Shown here: in pieces, positions 32,883 to 41,952 of the stretch
How the letters are laid out: the number at the start of each line of letters is the position of its first letter
Position numbering within the stretch: the stretch's first letter is position 1
NCBI RefSeq assembly: GCF_000613125.1
Contig: NZ_HG964497.1
Location: forward strand, 2,075,130 to 2,139,129
DNA: 64,000 nucleotides
Reading direction: 5' to 3'
Source: Bacillus sp. EB01
GTDB lineage: Bacteria > Bacillota > Bacilli > Bacillales > Cytobacillaceae
Program-made: the position numbers and the translations under genes
Notes under the pieces: model-generated
Told to the model about the DNA's origin: nothing
What the model saw: only the letters and a program-made list of their open reading frames with translations
Database searches by the model: none

Positions 32883-33542
32883 TCAAATAAAACCAGTCTC
32901 CTTTAAAAACTGTGCAGTCAGGGTCGGTGATGTACCTTTTTTTCCTTCCTGCTGGCCAGGATTCAATATGTTATAAACATATTTTCCTAACATATCACAT
33001 TCTACATTCACCCTATCTCCCGGGCCTTTTTCCGATAAGATTGTTTCGGATAAGGTATGCGGAATGAGAGAGATGGTAAAGGTGCGGTCGGCCACTCCGA
33101 ATACTGTCAGGCTCGTCCCATCCACTGCTACAGATCCTTTGAGGATGATAAATTGGATGACTTCAGGACTTGTTTCTATTTCAAAATAGATTGCGTTATC
33201 GAGCCTTTTTTTGTTCCTGATTATTCCAGTACCATCAATATGACCGCTGACAAAATGGCCGCCAAATCTTCCTCCCGCTGCCATCGCCCTCTCCAAGTTG
33301 ACCTTTGAACCCTTATGAAGCATATGAAGGGTTGACGCCTTTACGGTCTCAGGCATGACATCAACTTTAAACCCGGCCTTTGAAAAGGCTGTTACTGTCA
33401 GGCATACTCCATTGACAGAAATACTGTCACCGAGATGGACATCCTCCAATACCTTACTAGCGGAAATCGAAAGTACAGAAGAAGAGGCCGTTGTAGTGAT
33501 ACTTGAAACCGTCCCTATCTCTTCAATAATCCCAGTAAACAT
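32883..33542 (-). CDS. ribE: Riboflavin synthase, alpha subunit
   Basis: 219 residues. Two tandem lumazine-binding barrels: [12 protein letters not shown] with [15 protein letters not shown], and [11 protein letters not shown] with [17 protein letters not shown]. The internal duplication is the family hallmark. It dismutates two lumazines into riboflavin. First gene of the operon, behind the FMN riboswitch and its terminator, with AAAGGAG before the ATG. B. subtilis has ribD first in this operon, but ribD is absent here and lies 4.4 kb away. Confidence 0.95.
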   Translation of the reverse strand: MFTGIIEEIGTVSSITTTASSSVLSISASKVLEDVHLGDSISVNGVCLTVTAFSKAGFKVDVMPETVKASTLHMLHKGSKVNLERAMAAGGRFGGHFVSGHIDGTGIIRNKKRLDNAIYFEIETSPEVIQFIILKGSVAVDGTSLTVFGVADRTFTISLIPHTLSETILSEKGPGDRVNVECDMLGKYVYNILNPGQQEGKKGTSPTLTAQFLKETGFI

Positions 33543-33610
33543 CGCTTTACTCCTTTTTGTTCTTCCTTATAAGCATATCCATTCTCTTCACAAGTATCTT
33601 GCCGAATGTA

Positions 33611-33640
33611 AAAAAGCCCCAAAGATTTTCTTTGGGGCTG
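33611..33640 (-). terminator. FMN-riboswitch terminator in the rib leader
   Basis: Minus strand: AGCCCCAAAG-aaaat-CTTTGGGGCT then TTTTT. It stands between the RFN aptamer and ribE, as an attenuator would. A 20-bp perfect palindrome AAAAGGCAGATCTGCCTTTT (33709-33728) just upstream may be part of the switching platform. Confidence 0.85.
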
Positions 33641-33745
33641 GAAAAAGTCATAGTTAAATAAGATATCGGAAACAAGACCTTCTGCCAGCGTAGCTAGTTG
33701 CATGGCTAATAAAAGGCAGATCTGCCTTTTTCCCGAGTATCACCA

Positions 33746-33883
33746 ATCCTTCTCCCATCCAGACTATACTGTCGGCCCTGGAGTTTCACCAAGTCCACCG
33801 TTTGCCATTGGCAAACGGGTCACGGGCTTAGAAGCCTTAGCTTCATCACCGCCGGTAGGGAATTTCACCCTGCCCCGAAGGAT
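33746..33883 (-). ncRNA. FMN riboswitch (RFN element)
   Basis: Read on the minus strand, the RFN core is complete: CCTTCGGGGCAGGGTGAAAT, CCCTACCGGCGGTGATGAAG, AAGCCCGTGA, GGTGAAACTCCAGGGCCGAC, AGTATAGTCTGGATGGGAGA. P1 pairs ATCCTTC with GAAGGAT. FMN binding stops transcription of the riboflavin genes. The rest of the 33543-33973 gap is leader and promoter. Confidence 0.95.
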
Positions 33884-33973
33884 AAATATGAAATTAATTC
33901 TCATTATATCTTTAACTGAGTGAAATTCAAAATAAAATGTTTCATTTCAAATATCCATTTCCTGCCGTTTGCC

Positions 33974-35098
33974 TCAATATTTCATTTTTCTCAGCCCGAC
34001 AGCATAGAAAATGACTGAAAATCCGACTAAAGCCAGTACTGAAGTTAATATGTTCCCGGTGTGCAAACTGCCGCTGACAATTTCCCGGATGCCCGACATC
34101 ATCCAGCTCTGCGGGACAAACTTGGCAATCAGCCTCATAATTTCCGGCACAACATCAAGCGGCCAGTAGATACCGCCAAGCATCGATGTACTGACTATGA
34201 GCACCGCGTTTAATGCACCTGCCTGCTGCTTCGTTTTGACAATGCCTGCTATCATTAATCCAAACCCCACGATGGTCAGGATGACGAGCGAAGCATAGAG
34301 GAAAAACCAGACAAGATTCCCCCACTGTCCGCCATATATAATTGATATTGCCGCCATCAATACACCGAGCTGAATCCAGCCCATCAGGAAATAAGAAACA
34401 ACATAGCCTGCAATGATTTGTCCTTTGTTTGCGGGTGTCGTTAGCAGCCTGGGCCAGGTACCGCCTGCCCTCTCTTCAAGGATTGTAGAGGCTGCACTCG
34501 ATATTCCGAACATCATGAACATAATCGTAAATCCCAGTGCAAGAACACTGACATCTGCGCTAGTCTTACCTTCCTGCTGAATCATTTCTTTTTGGACCTT
34601 TATTCCTTCATGGCCGGCAATTTCGTTCAAAAAAGCTGGCAGTGCCTCCTCCCCAATGCTTTCAGTTAACGATAGGGAACTCATTATCGTTCTCGCTGTG
34701 CCCTCAAGATATGGCTTCAACCCTGTATATTCCTGGGTTTCCCGCTGGACAACAATATCGAAAACCGGCTCCTTATCAAGGATACGCTGCTCAAGTCCCT
34801 TGGAAACAAGAACAGCCGCAATTGCTTCCAGTTCCTTAACCATAGCCTTCGCTTTTTGTTCAGATACTTCTTCCCAATTGTATTGACCATTGGCTGTCAG
34901 TAAGCTGATGGTTTGGTCGGACAACATGTCGCCGCCGCCTGCCACTGCCACGAGAGGCTTTGCCCTTTGGCTATTTGTGCCCATTCCTCCGAATATCAAA
35001 CTGAACAGAAGTGGCATTACAATCATAACTACCCATCCCGAAGGTGTCCGATATAACGATTTTACATGTAAAAAGGCTATCGCCATCACTTTACGCAT
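33974..35098 (-). CDS. ABC-2-type transporter permease
   Basis: 374 residues from the ATG at 35098, with GGGAGGGG 5 bases upstream. It overlaps the previous stop by 8 bases. One N-terminal membrane segment (GWVVMIVMPLLFSLIFGG), a large extracytoplasmic loop of about 150 residues, then five membrane helices containing the ABC-2 signature region (AGGTWPRLLTTPANKGQIIAGY). It pairs with the similar permease upstream and the ATPase at 36309 to form an exporter. Drug or lipid-linked substrates are typical, and the substrate here is unknown. Confidence 0.85.
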   Translation of the reverse strand: MRKVMAIAFLHVKSLYRTPSGWVVMIVMPLLFSLIFGGMGTNSQRAKPLVAVAGGGDMLSDQTISLLTANGQYNWEEVSEQKAKAMVKELEAIAAVLVSKGLEQRILDKEPVFDIVVQRETQEYTGLKPYLEGTARTIMSSLSLTESIGEEALPAFLNEIAGHEGIKVQKEMIQQEGKTSADVSVLALGFTIMFMMFGISSAASTILEERAGGTWPRLLTTPANKGQIIAGYVVSYFLMGWIQLGVLMAAISIIYGGQWGNLVWFFLYASLVILTIVGFGLMIAGIVKTKQQAGALNAVLIVSTSMLGGIYWPLDVVPEIMRLIAKFVPQSWMMSGIREIVSGSLHTGNILTSVLALVGFSVIFYAVGLRKMKY

Positions 35099-36296
35099 AC
35101 TTGCCCCTCCCTTCAGCTGACAGGCGCAGCCAGCCTGCAGCAAGAAAAACAAGGCCTAAACTGAGCAACACTGCGGCGTCGAGGACTACATCCTTCGCTG
35201 CGGCACCGCCCATTAATTCAAGAAATGATTGGAGCGCTAGCGCATTCGGGAATATCCTTGTCACCATGACTACAAAATCGTGGAAGAAGTAAAGAGGCAC
35301 CATGCTGCCCCCAATCGCTGCCATGATTTGCGTACCAAGGCTGCCGACAACTTCAAAGGATTTTCCTGTTTTCATAAGCGATCCGACAAACACCCCCAGG
35401 CCACAGGCACTGAATACAAAGCACACGCTAATAAGCAACACACCTAATACAGAACTTCCCCAATCAACCCCGAAAATCAATCGTGTCCCCAGGATGATAA
35501 TCAATAGCTGGATGGATGCAATAACAAGCAGCCCAGCCATCTTTCCTGCCAAGTAGTGTCCATTGGTCAATTTTGTTACAAGAAGCCTTTTGTATACTTC
35601 CTGCTCTTTTTCCTGAATCATTGCCGAAACTCCGGCAACGACTGTTATTAACAGGAACATGACACCCATCCCAGCAGCATAATACTGGAACGAGCTGACT
35701 GTCTTTGCATCTTCCCCGGCAGCCCTTTCCTTTAGCAAAGCTGAGGAATCCGCTTCCACTGAATTCCAGGAAGCTACCTGTGGGTCGACTTGTGATCCAG
35801 TTTTAGCAGCAGCCTCGATAGCTAGCTTCATTCCAGCGGATTGGACTGCAGCCTGCCTTGTAAATTGCTGGACGACATTTTCAACAATGGTAGGCTGTAT
35901 GCCCGCCGAAGGCATTGAGACGAGTTTAACCGCTGTTTCCTCCCCGGACAATACCGTGTTTGAAAAGTCCTTGCCTATAAACAAACCAACTGAAACCTTT
36001 TGTTCTTTCAGCAAGTCATACAATTTGTCCTCTTCCATCGTCTTGACCTCTACAAGCTCTGGCAGGCCCTTCTCAAAAACTTCCTGTGTCAATACCTTGC
36101 CAAGTTCACCTTCATCAAGATTTACAATGCCTAATGTAAATTTGTCGATGTCAGCTTCGCCTTCCCCCATCATGTTTCCAAATGCAGCACCAAGTATCCC
36201 GATTAGGATCATAGGCATCAATACAAGGGTAAGCAACGCCTTCCGGTCCCTCCCAAACAGCATAAGATCTTTGGCAGCAAGCCATAAGAAATTCAT
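35091..36296 (-). CDS. ABC-2-type transporter permease
   Basis: 401 residues. Same architecture as its downstream neighbour: N-terminal helix (ALLTLVLMPMILIGILGAAFG), a roughly 150-residue outer loop, then five helices including QEKEQEVYKRLLVTKLTNG and VGSLGTQIMAAIGGSMV. The two permeases are paralogs and probably form a heterodimeric channel. GGAGGG precedes the ATG, 12 bases after the ATPase gene. Its C-terminus overlaps the next gene, consistent with coupled translation. Confidence 0.87.
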   Translation of the reverse strand: MNFLWLAAKDLMLFGRDRKALLTLVLMPMILIGILGAAFGNMMGEGEADIDKFTLGIVNLDEGELGKVLTQEVFEKGLPELVEVKTMEEDKLYDLLKEQKVSVGLFIGKDFSNTVLSGEETAVKLVSMPSAGIQPTIVENVVQQFTRQAAVQSAGMKLAIEAAAKTGSQVDPQVASWNSVEADSSALLKERAAGEDAKTVSSFQYYAAGMGVMFLLITVVAGVSAMIQEKEQEVYKRLLVTKLTNGHYLAGKMAGLLVIASIQLLIIILGTRLIFGVDWGSSVLGVLLISVCFVFSACGLGVFVGSLMKTGKSFEVVGSLGTQIMAAIGGSMVPLYFFHDFVVMVTRIFPNALALQSFLELMGGAAAKDVVLDAAVLLSLGLVFLAAGWLRLSAEGRGKYA

Positions 36297-36308
36297 TGGA
36301 AATCCCTC

Positions 36309-37241
36309 CTAGTCCCGAAGGCTTCTACCTGTCAAATGCAGGAAGACGCTTTCGAGATTTGGTTCGACAATTTCAACCGATGAAATACCGGCACCCTGAT
36401 CGGCAATCCCCTGAATAATTACACCCAAGACGGTTTGTGGCTCCTTGTGGAATACTGTAAGTTTTTTCCCCGATACCTGTATATCCTGCGGGGGTATTCC
36501 GCCCGCAAATTCAACTGGCTGGTCAAACTCCCCATGAATATCGAACACCATTCGCGACCGATCACCAATCGACTCTCTAAGTTCCGGTATCGTCCCTAAG
36601 GCTATCAGATTCCCATGGTCCATGATGCCAATCCGCGTGCAAAGGAACTCCACCTCCTCCATGTAATGACTCGTGTATATGACTGTCATCCCTTCTCGAT
36701 TTAGCTTCCGTACCGTTTCAAGAATATGGGACCGGGATTGAGGATCAATTCCTACTGTCGGTTCGTCCATGACCAAAAGCTGCGGCCTATGGAGGATTGC
36801 TGCGCCAATATTGACTCTTCGCTTCATTCCCCCTGAAAAGGTAACCACCTTGTCCTTCGCCCTGTCGGATAATCCGATTAACTCAAGGACTTCATTCACT
36901 CGTTCCTCAAGGAGACGGCCTTTCAATCCATACATCCTGCCCCAGAAATTTAGGTTCTCCCTGGCACTCATATCCTGATATAGCGCGATATCCTGTGGCA
37001 CAATCCCAATCATTCCCTGTGCTTTTTTCGGCTCTTTAACCATGTCGACTCCTGTAATGGCAATTGTTCCCGATGTCGGGGGAAACAAGCCTGTCATCAT
37101 GTTGATTGTCGTAGACTTGCCTGCCCCGTTTGGCCCAAGCAACCCGAACGATTCACCCTTCAAAACCGAGAACGAGACCCTCTTTACAGCTTCAAACTCC
37201 TTGAACGTCTTCCTCAAATCAGAGACCGCCAATAGTTCCAT
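36309..37241 (-). CDS. ABC transporter ATP-binding protein (ABC-2 exporter)
   Basis: 310 residues. Walker A GPNGAGKST, Q-loop VPQDIALY, signature FSGGMKRRVNIGAAI, Walker B LLVMDEPTVGID and the His switch YTSHYMEEVE are all intact. A C-terminal extension of about 90 residues ending LESVFLHLTGRSLRD is typical of the DrrA/NatA exporter ATPases. It powers the two ABC-2 permeases that follow. The operon interrupts two riboflavin gene clusters, but nothing shows a functional link to flavins. Confidence 0.92.
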   Translation of the reverse strand: MELLAVSDLRKTFKEFEAVKRVSFSVLKGESFGLLGPNGAGKSTTINMMTGLFPPTSGTIAITGVDMVKEPKKAQGMIGIVPQDIALYQDMSARENLNFWGRMYGLKGRLLEERVNEVLELIGLSDRAKDKVVTFSGGMKRRVNIGAAILHRPQLLVMDEPTVGIDPQSRSHILETVRKLNREGMTVIYTSHYMEEVEFLCTRIGIMDHGNLIALGTIPELRESIGDRSRMVFDIHGEFDQPVEFAGGIPPQDIQVSGKKLTVFHKEPQTVLGVIIQGIADQGAGISSVEIVEPNLESVFLHLTGRSLRD

Positions 37242-37337
37242 AGTCCCACCTCTTCCTTATTACATGCCACCTTTACTATATCAATTTTCCCAATAATTTG
37301 AATTGTTTTAAGAAATAAATTTACAAAAAGTGAACAA

Positions 37338-37373
37338 AATTAAAACAACTGCACATGTTTGTGTGCAGTTGTT
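37338..37373 (-). terminator. Terminator of the ribA-ribD-HAD operon
   Basis: Minus strand: ACAACTGCACA / TGTGCAGTTGT stem followed by TTTAATTTTG, about 10 bases after the stop of the HAD gene. Confidence 0.8.
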
Positions 37374-37382
37374 CCTAGTCAC

Positions 37383-37961
37383 TTAGTTTTCGGTTTCTTT
37401 CTCTAATATACGGCCAAGTTCAGACCAGTCTAAAATCCTCGGTAATTCCAGGTGCTTGTTATACGACTGATCCTTGATGTAAACCTTTAGCCCTTCCTCT
37501 TTCAGCAGCGTGTTAAGCACATCCGGCTTGTCGTCAAAATAATAATCAAGCTTCATATCCCGGATGATATCGACCTTTTCCGTATCCCGCATCCCATAAA
37601 AAAATCGGCTGTCTTCGACCGGAAATCCATTCTCCTTCATCCATTCAATCGTTCGTTCCCGGTGGCCCTCCGGTCTTGAAGTTATGTAATAGATTTCGTG
37701 CCCTTGCTCCGCGAGCTTATTCAATGCTTCAACAGCGCCAGGATAAGCAGGGCAGGTCGTAAAATAAATCTCCTCGAGCGAGGATAGCCATGCCTGCCTT
37801 CCTTCTTCGTCTGTCATGCCAAACGGCTCGTGGATTTCAACCCGGTTCAGTTTATGGAATTCTTCAATAGGCACCTGCTTATTGAATTTTTTATTGTAAA
37901 TTCCAAAAGCATGTTCCCTGAGGTTGATCAATGTATCATCAATATCAAAGCCAAATTTCAT
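37383..37961 (-). CDS. HAD phosphatase (5'-nucleotidase NT5C-like) in the ribA-ribD operon
   Basis: 192 residues. HAD motif I FGFDIDDTLINLRE, motif II YYITSRPEGHRERT, and the late acidic pair in DYYFDDKPDVLNTLL place it with the NT5C/YqfW-type nucleotidases (C2-less cap). Its ATG directly abuts the ribD stop (TGAATG), so the two are co-translated. Riboflavin synthesis needs a phosphatase for the ribitylamino-pyrimidine phosphate made by RibD. In B. subtilis dispersed HAD proteins do this. The position here makes this protein a strong inferred candidate, although deoxynucleotidase activity is the family default. Confidence 0.8.
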   Translation of the reverse strand: MKFGFDIDDTLINLREHAFGIYNKKFNKQVPIEEFHKLNRVEIHEPFGMTDEEGRQAWLSSLEEIYFTTCPAYPGAVEALNKLAEQGHEIYYITSRPEGHRERTIEWMKENGFPVEDSRFFYGMRDTEKVDIIRDMKLDYYFDDKPDVLNTLLKEEGLKVYIKDQSYNKHLELPRILDWSELGRILEKETEN

Positions 37962-39065
37962 TCACTTTCCACCACCCTGATAAACCGGATAGCCAACAAA
38001 TTTGAAATCCTTTCCGACTTGGGTAATGCTGGTATCGGTCAGCTCAATCGCATCTTTCATCTTATCAATTCCTGTCCCCTCGAGGAACGTAGGTGCGTTC
38101 TTACCGCCAATCAGTTTAGGAGCCACATAAAGGACAGCCTTGTCGATTAATTTTTGTTCAAGAAAACTGCCATTCACAGTTCCTCCGCCTTCAATTAGGA
38201 CAGATGATACAAGTTTTTCGCCCAGAATCGTAACAACATCCAGAATGTCGACCCGTTTTTCACCGCTTGTCTGGAAAATTTCAATTCCCTTTTTAGCAAG
38301 TGTTTCTGCTTTTTCTTTATCAAAATCACGGCTTGTAAAAATCCATGTTGGCGCAAGCCCGTCGTTTACCACTTTGGATTCAAGCGGCAGCTTAAGAGCT
38401 GAATCAAGGATGACACGGATTGGATTGCGGCCATTCGGAATCCGCGCAGTAAGCTCAGGATCATCCTTAATAACTGTGTTGGCACCGACAAGAATCGCCA
38501 TATTTTCACTGCGGAGATGGTGGACATCGTGCCTTGCTTCCTCAGAAGTAATCCATTTGCTATCGGATGAATGGCTGGCTATTTTCCCATCAAGAGTGAT
38601 TCCTGCCTTCAAGGTCACAAATGGCTTCTTCTCAACAATGAATTTATTGAACACTTCATTCATCCTCCGCGACTCTTCCTCGCGGATGCCGATGATCACT
38701 TCAATGCCCGCATCCTTTAAGATCCTGACTCCATTGCCTGAAACAACCGGGTTCGGATCAAGTGCCGCTATGACGACCTTTTTTAGCCCCGCCTGAACTA
38801 TCGCTTCCGCACATGGGCCAGTTCGGCCATGATGGGAACATGGTTCAAGGGTCACATAAATCGTCCCGCCCTTTGCCTTGTCCCCGGCCATCCTTAGTCC
38901 GTGGATTTCCGCATGCGGTTCGCCAGCCTTAAGGTGGGTTCCCACCCCGACAATTCGGTTGTCATTGACAATGACAGAACCAACTAGCGGATTGGGATCT
39001 GTTTGTCCCTTCATAGCACGCGCATTTTGGAGCGCCAAATCCATATAAAATTCATGATTAGTCAT
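37962..39065 (-). CDS. ribD: Bifunctional riboflavin deaminase-reductase
   Basis: 367 residues from the ATG at 39065, which has AAGGGGAAG upstream and overlaps the ribA end by 8 bases. The N-terminal deaminase domain has the zinc site HAEIHGLRMA and VTLEPCSHHGRTGPCAEAI (two Cys). The C-terminal reductase domain has ITLDGKIASHSSDSKWITSEEAR and VLIEGGGTVNGSFL. It deaminates and then reduces the pyrimidine intermediate. Separated from the riboswitch operon, it forms a unit with ribA and a HAD phosphatase. Confidence 0.95.
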   Translation of the reverse strand: MTNHEFYMDLALQNARAMKGQTDPNPLVGSVIVNDNRIVGVGTHLKAGEPHAEIHGLRMAGDKAKGGTIYVTLEPCSHHGRTGPCAEAIVQAGLKKVVIAALDPNPVVSGNGVRILKDAGIEVIIGIREEESRRMNEVFNKFIVEKKPFVTLKAGITLDGKIASHSSDSKWITSEEARHDVHHLRSENMAILVGANTVIKDDPELTARIPNGRNPIRVILDSALKLPLESKVVNDGLAPTWIFTSRDFDKEKAETLAKKGIEIFQTSGEKRVDILDVVTILGEKLVSSVLIEGGGTVNGSFLEQKLIDKAVLYVAPKLIGGKNAPTFLEGTGIDKMKDAIELTDTSITQVGKDFKFVGYPVYQGGGK

Positions 39066-39819
39066 TTGAGACTTCCCCTTGTTCATCTTCCTTCAAATGC
39101 CCGGACCGATTGATTTTGGTTTGCAGATATTTCTCGTTATATTCGGAAACATCTCCCCAAAGCGGCTTTCGTCCACTAACTGGCAAACCAGATTTCTTCA
39201 AAGCTTCCAGCTTCCGCGGGTTATTGGTCATCAGGGTCACTGGCTTGGAACGCAGTGCCTTCAATACGGAAATCGCATCATCATAATTTCGCGCATCATC
39301 AACAAACCCGAGCTTTTCATTTGCCTCAACAGTATCATAGCCTTTTTCCTGAAGAATGTAGGCCATGGCTTTGCTGAATAGACCAATTCCGCGGCCTTCA
39401 TGGTTTGCCAGGTAAAACAGCGCCCCAGTTCCGTGCTCGACAATCATTTTCATGGATTGTTTTAGTTGGAACCCGCAATCACAGCGCTTGCTGCCGAAAA
39501 TATCTCCGGTATGGCAGATCGAATGCATCCGCATAATTGCATCGTCACCATACTGGAAGTCCCCATAAACAAGCACACTGGATTGCTGTAATTCGGCAAG
39601 ATTTACAGCTGAAAGCTTATCAATGATCCGCTGGAAGTCCTCCGTTATTTCATCACAATTGAGCCAGCAATACCACTGGAATACAACAGTTTCCCCATAA
39701 AGATTGACTGGAAGCCTGATAGGACCCACCAAATAAATCGCGCCTTTACCAGTCTTTATCAATTGAATTTTATCCTGCAGAGCCGCGAGAGCTTCTGATT
39801 GTAATTTAGCCTGTGTCAC
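39058..39819 (-). CDS. ribA: GTP cyclohydrolase II (stand-alone)
   Basis: 253 residues. The GTP cyclohydrolase II core has the zinc ligands in CHTGDIFGSKRCDCG, then LFYLANHEGRGIGLFSKA and the C-terminal VTLMTNNPRKLEAL. About 90 N-terminal residues replace the DHBP synthase domain of RibBA and include YLVGPIRLPVNLYGE. It opens the imidazole ring of GTP, the first committed step to riboflavin. TTCCTCC complement (GGAGGAA) precedes the ATG. No RFN element is visible upstream, so this operon may escape FMN control. The spacing to ribD implies coupled translation. Confidence 0.93.
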   Translation of the reverse strand: MTQAKLQSEALAALQDKIQLIKTGKGAIYLVGPIRLPVNLYGETVVFQWYCWLNCDEITEDFQRIIDKLSAVNLAELQQSSVLVYGDFQYGDDAIMRMHSICHTGDIFGSKRCDCGFQLKQSMKMIVEHGTGALFYLANHEGRGIGLFSKAMAYILQEKGYDTVEANEKLGFVDDARNYDDAISVLKALRSKPVTLMTNNPRKLEALKKSGLPVSGRKPLWGDVSEYNEKYLQTKINRSGHLKEDEQGEVSND

Positions 39820-40199
39820 ATTAAATTCCTCCTTGGGAGTAGTTTTCTATAAGAATGGTAATTTTATCCCGCGATAACAGGCAGAAAATCGCCATCTCAA
39901 TATTCTAATTTTACATTAAAAAAGTAGGATCAGATTTGCTGTCCGTAAAAGTTCGATTGGTGGAAATAAGGTTTTTCTTGGAGCCTCATCCCGACTAACA
40001 ACAGCGGAATTAGGATAATTAAATTATCTTATTATGATTACTATCATACGTTACAATCTTTTTTAATGAAATACAACTTTGAAGTACTCAATTCGGCAAG
40101 CTTGCAACCTTATAATTATAGCTTAAATTACTCACGCTTTCACCTATGGAATAAAGGTTAAATTCAATCCCTACTGTACTTCTTCTACATCGGCTTTTA

Positions 40200-40450
40200 G
40201 TATTTTTTTGTTAACGGTGAAGTCGTTCTTTGACTTCAGCTGAAGGACCGAAGCGGCTCGAGCTGTAACAATGATAGCTTTTCCAAAGCCATGATTGTTA
40301 CAATATACTCAGGATGCTTAGTCAAGAAGAAAACTAGCTAGGAACCGCAGCTAGACAGGCTCCCAGGCCGCCCCTGGAAAGCGAAGAACCTCGCGACAGG
40401 CCAAATGCGCCTGTCTTTGGCGTTTTTAATTCTTAGGAGCTTCCCATTGT
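40200..40450. repeat. Degenerate mosaic element with hairpin
   Basis: It shares with the 5690-5960 copy an inverted repeat (TGTAACAATGAT / ATGATTGTTACA, 40264-40275 and 40291-40302), a CCAGGCCGCCC block, and the module CTCGCGACAGGCC...GCGCCTGTCTTTGGCG seen in copies A, B and D. The pair C:G of the first hairpin is A:T here. The rest of 39820-40506 shows no gene. Confidence 0.55.
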
Positions 40451-40506
40451 GCAGCGGAAATCAACAACGTTGTTTAACATGGCCTTATTAAAAGTCTCTT
40501 TTACAC

Positions 40507-40530
40507 AAAAAAGCCTGCATTAAGCGGGCT
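40507..40530 (-). terminator. Minus-strand terminator
   Basis: AGCCCGC-ttaat-GCAGGCT followed by TTTTTTG on the minus strand, 12 bases after the membrane-protein stop. Confidence 0.75.
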
Positions 40531-40542
40531 CTTCTGTGAAAA

Positions 40543-41217
40543 TTATGTTTTGGACGGCATTAATTGCTTGTTTTGTTCCTGGTAATTCCTTGTTGCCCAT
40601 AAGGATGCAAGCAAGATGAGCTCAAACCCATTAACCGCTGCCTTGCTTTCGACTGGAATTGGAATAGCACTCCCGGCTCCCATTATAATGACTCCAATCG
40701 CCATCCATTTCCAGCCTTGCTTTTTCCAGACTGCAAGTGAAGAAACTAGCAAAACCAGCGATACACCAATGACCATGAGAGGTGGACCAGATTTATTAGC
40801 CGGTTCATAGCTTAGTACCCCAAATTCTGAAACAGGCTTAAGTTTTATCCCGATTGTCTCGGATGCCAGTTCCCACACTATTAAAATCAAGGTAATAGCC
40901 AGAGCTATCAAAAATGCCCTCTTTGGCTTGGCCCATTTTACATCAGTACGCTCCGAAGCTTTCCAGGCGAATAATACGAGTATGGGTGTAAAAAGAGCAT
41001 GGATCCAGTACCTCATTTGATTTAAATTCTCCAAAGCGCTTCCTTCACCAATCCAACTCCCCGCTGCCAAAACTGCATTGTCATAAATCAGCCCGGCTGT
41101 TACTAAAAAGAGAGTGTTTTCTGATGCTAGCCAACTCCTAGATTTATTCATTTTCAAGCCCCACAAAAACAGGGCTATATAACACATACAGTATAAAAGA
41201 TAAAAAAATGGGTCCAA
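40543..41217 (-). CDS. Multi-span membrane protein of unknown function
   Basis: 224 residues from a TTG start with GGAGGA 8 bases upstream. Six or seven hydrophobic segments: FFYLLYCMCYIALFLWGL, NTLFLVTAGLIYDNAVLAAG, WIHALFTPILVLFAW, AFLIALAITLILIVWELA, PLMVIGVSLVLLVSSLAVW, WMAIGVIIMGAGSAIPI and a last helix near the basic C-terminus. No enzymatic motif recognised. The gene is alone between a repeat-rich gap and a divergent VOC gene. Confidence 0.7.
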   Translation of the reverse strand: MDPFFYLLYCMCYIALFLWGLKMNKSRSWLASENTLFLVTAGLIYDNAVLAAGSWIGEGSALENLNQMRYWIHALFTPILVLFAWKASERTDVKWAKPKRAFLIALAITLILIVWELASETIGIKLKPVSEFGVLSYEPANKSGPPLMVIGVSLVLLVSSLAVWKKQGWKWMAIGVIIMGAGSAIPIPVESKAAVNGFELILLASLWATRNYQEQNKQLMPSKT

Positions 41218-41413
41218 GGTTAATGTCCTCCGGTTCAGTTTGGCACCAAGGATAAACTTCCCTTAACGCCCTTTTCCGAAACGGAAACATTGCTCTACAT
41301 TTTAAGTGATAAGGTTTTTTACCAAAAACATAGCCCAAAGCAATGTCTTATCATTGATGACTAGAGTCCTCAATCCAGTATACTGAAGAAAACAAATATA
41401 AGGAGGTTGTTCA

Positions 41414-41827
41414 ATGTCAAAAATTTGGTCAGAATCATTGCCTGTGGTGCAATTCAGAATAGCACGTCCTACTGATCAATTGGATAAGGTAGTCGCGTTT
41501 TATCAAGACGGCATTGGATTAAAGGTTATTGGTTCTTTTAAACAACATGATGGCTACGATGGAGTTATGCTCGGGCTGCCTGACGCGAATTATCACCTTG
41601 AATTTACTCAGCATGAAAAAGGGAGCCCATGCCCGCCCCCTACCGAAGATAATCTGCTAGTCTTTTATATTCCAGACAAAGCTGCGCGGGATGAGATCGC
41701 AGCCCGGCTAAACGAAATGGGTTATCCAGCAGTTGAACCTGAGAATCCTTATTGGAAAAATGCCGGTGTAACGATTGCCGACCCAGATGGCTGGCGAATC
41801 GTTTTGCAAAACACCCAAGGGTTGTAG
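41414..41827 (+). CDS. VOC (glyoxalase-like) family protein, YycE-like
   Basis: 137 residues with AAGGAGG before the ATG. VOC fold marks: FRIARPTDQLDKVVAFYQDGIGL, NYHLEFTQH, LLVFYIPDKAARDEIAARL and VTIADPDGWRIVLQN. The pattern and length resemble B. subtilis YycE. Members bind a metal and act on small electrophiles or antibiotics. The substrate is unknown. Transcribed alone, convergent with the CPBP gene. Confidence 0.82.
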   Translation: MSKIWSESLPVVQFRIARPTDQLDKVVAFYQDGIGLKVIGSFKQHDGYDGVMLGLPDANYHLEFTQHEKGSPCPPPTEDNLLVFYIPDKAARDEIAARLNEMGYPAVEPENPYWKNAGVTIADPDGWRIVLQNTQGL

Positions 41828-41920
41828 GAGTAATGTGAACATTAATGAGGATGACTATAAGGCAACTAACTATAAATTTAGTTGTAGTGCGATTGCTGCC
41901 TGCAAAATAACCAATACGTA

Positions 41921-41947
41921 AAGGCATCAGATTTCTTCTGATGCCTT
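41921..41947. terminator. Hairpin between convergent genes, probable terminator
   Basis: AAGGCATCAGA-tttct-TCTGATGCCTT is perfect, but the following T-tracts are short on both strands. Confidence 0.6.
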
Positions 41948-41952
41948 AGTTC

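Noticed and set aside
32241-32906. 221-residue plus-strand frame across ribB
   Set aside because: Antisense to ribB, which has complete DHBP synthase motifs.
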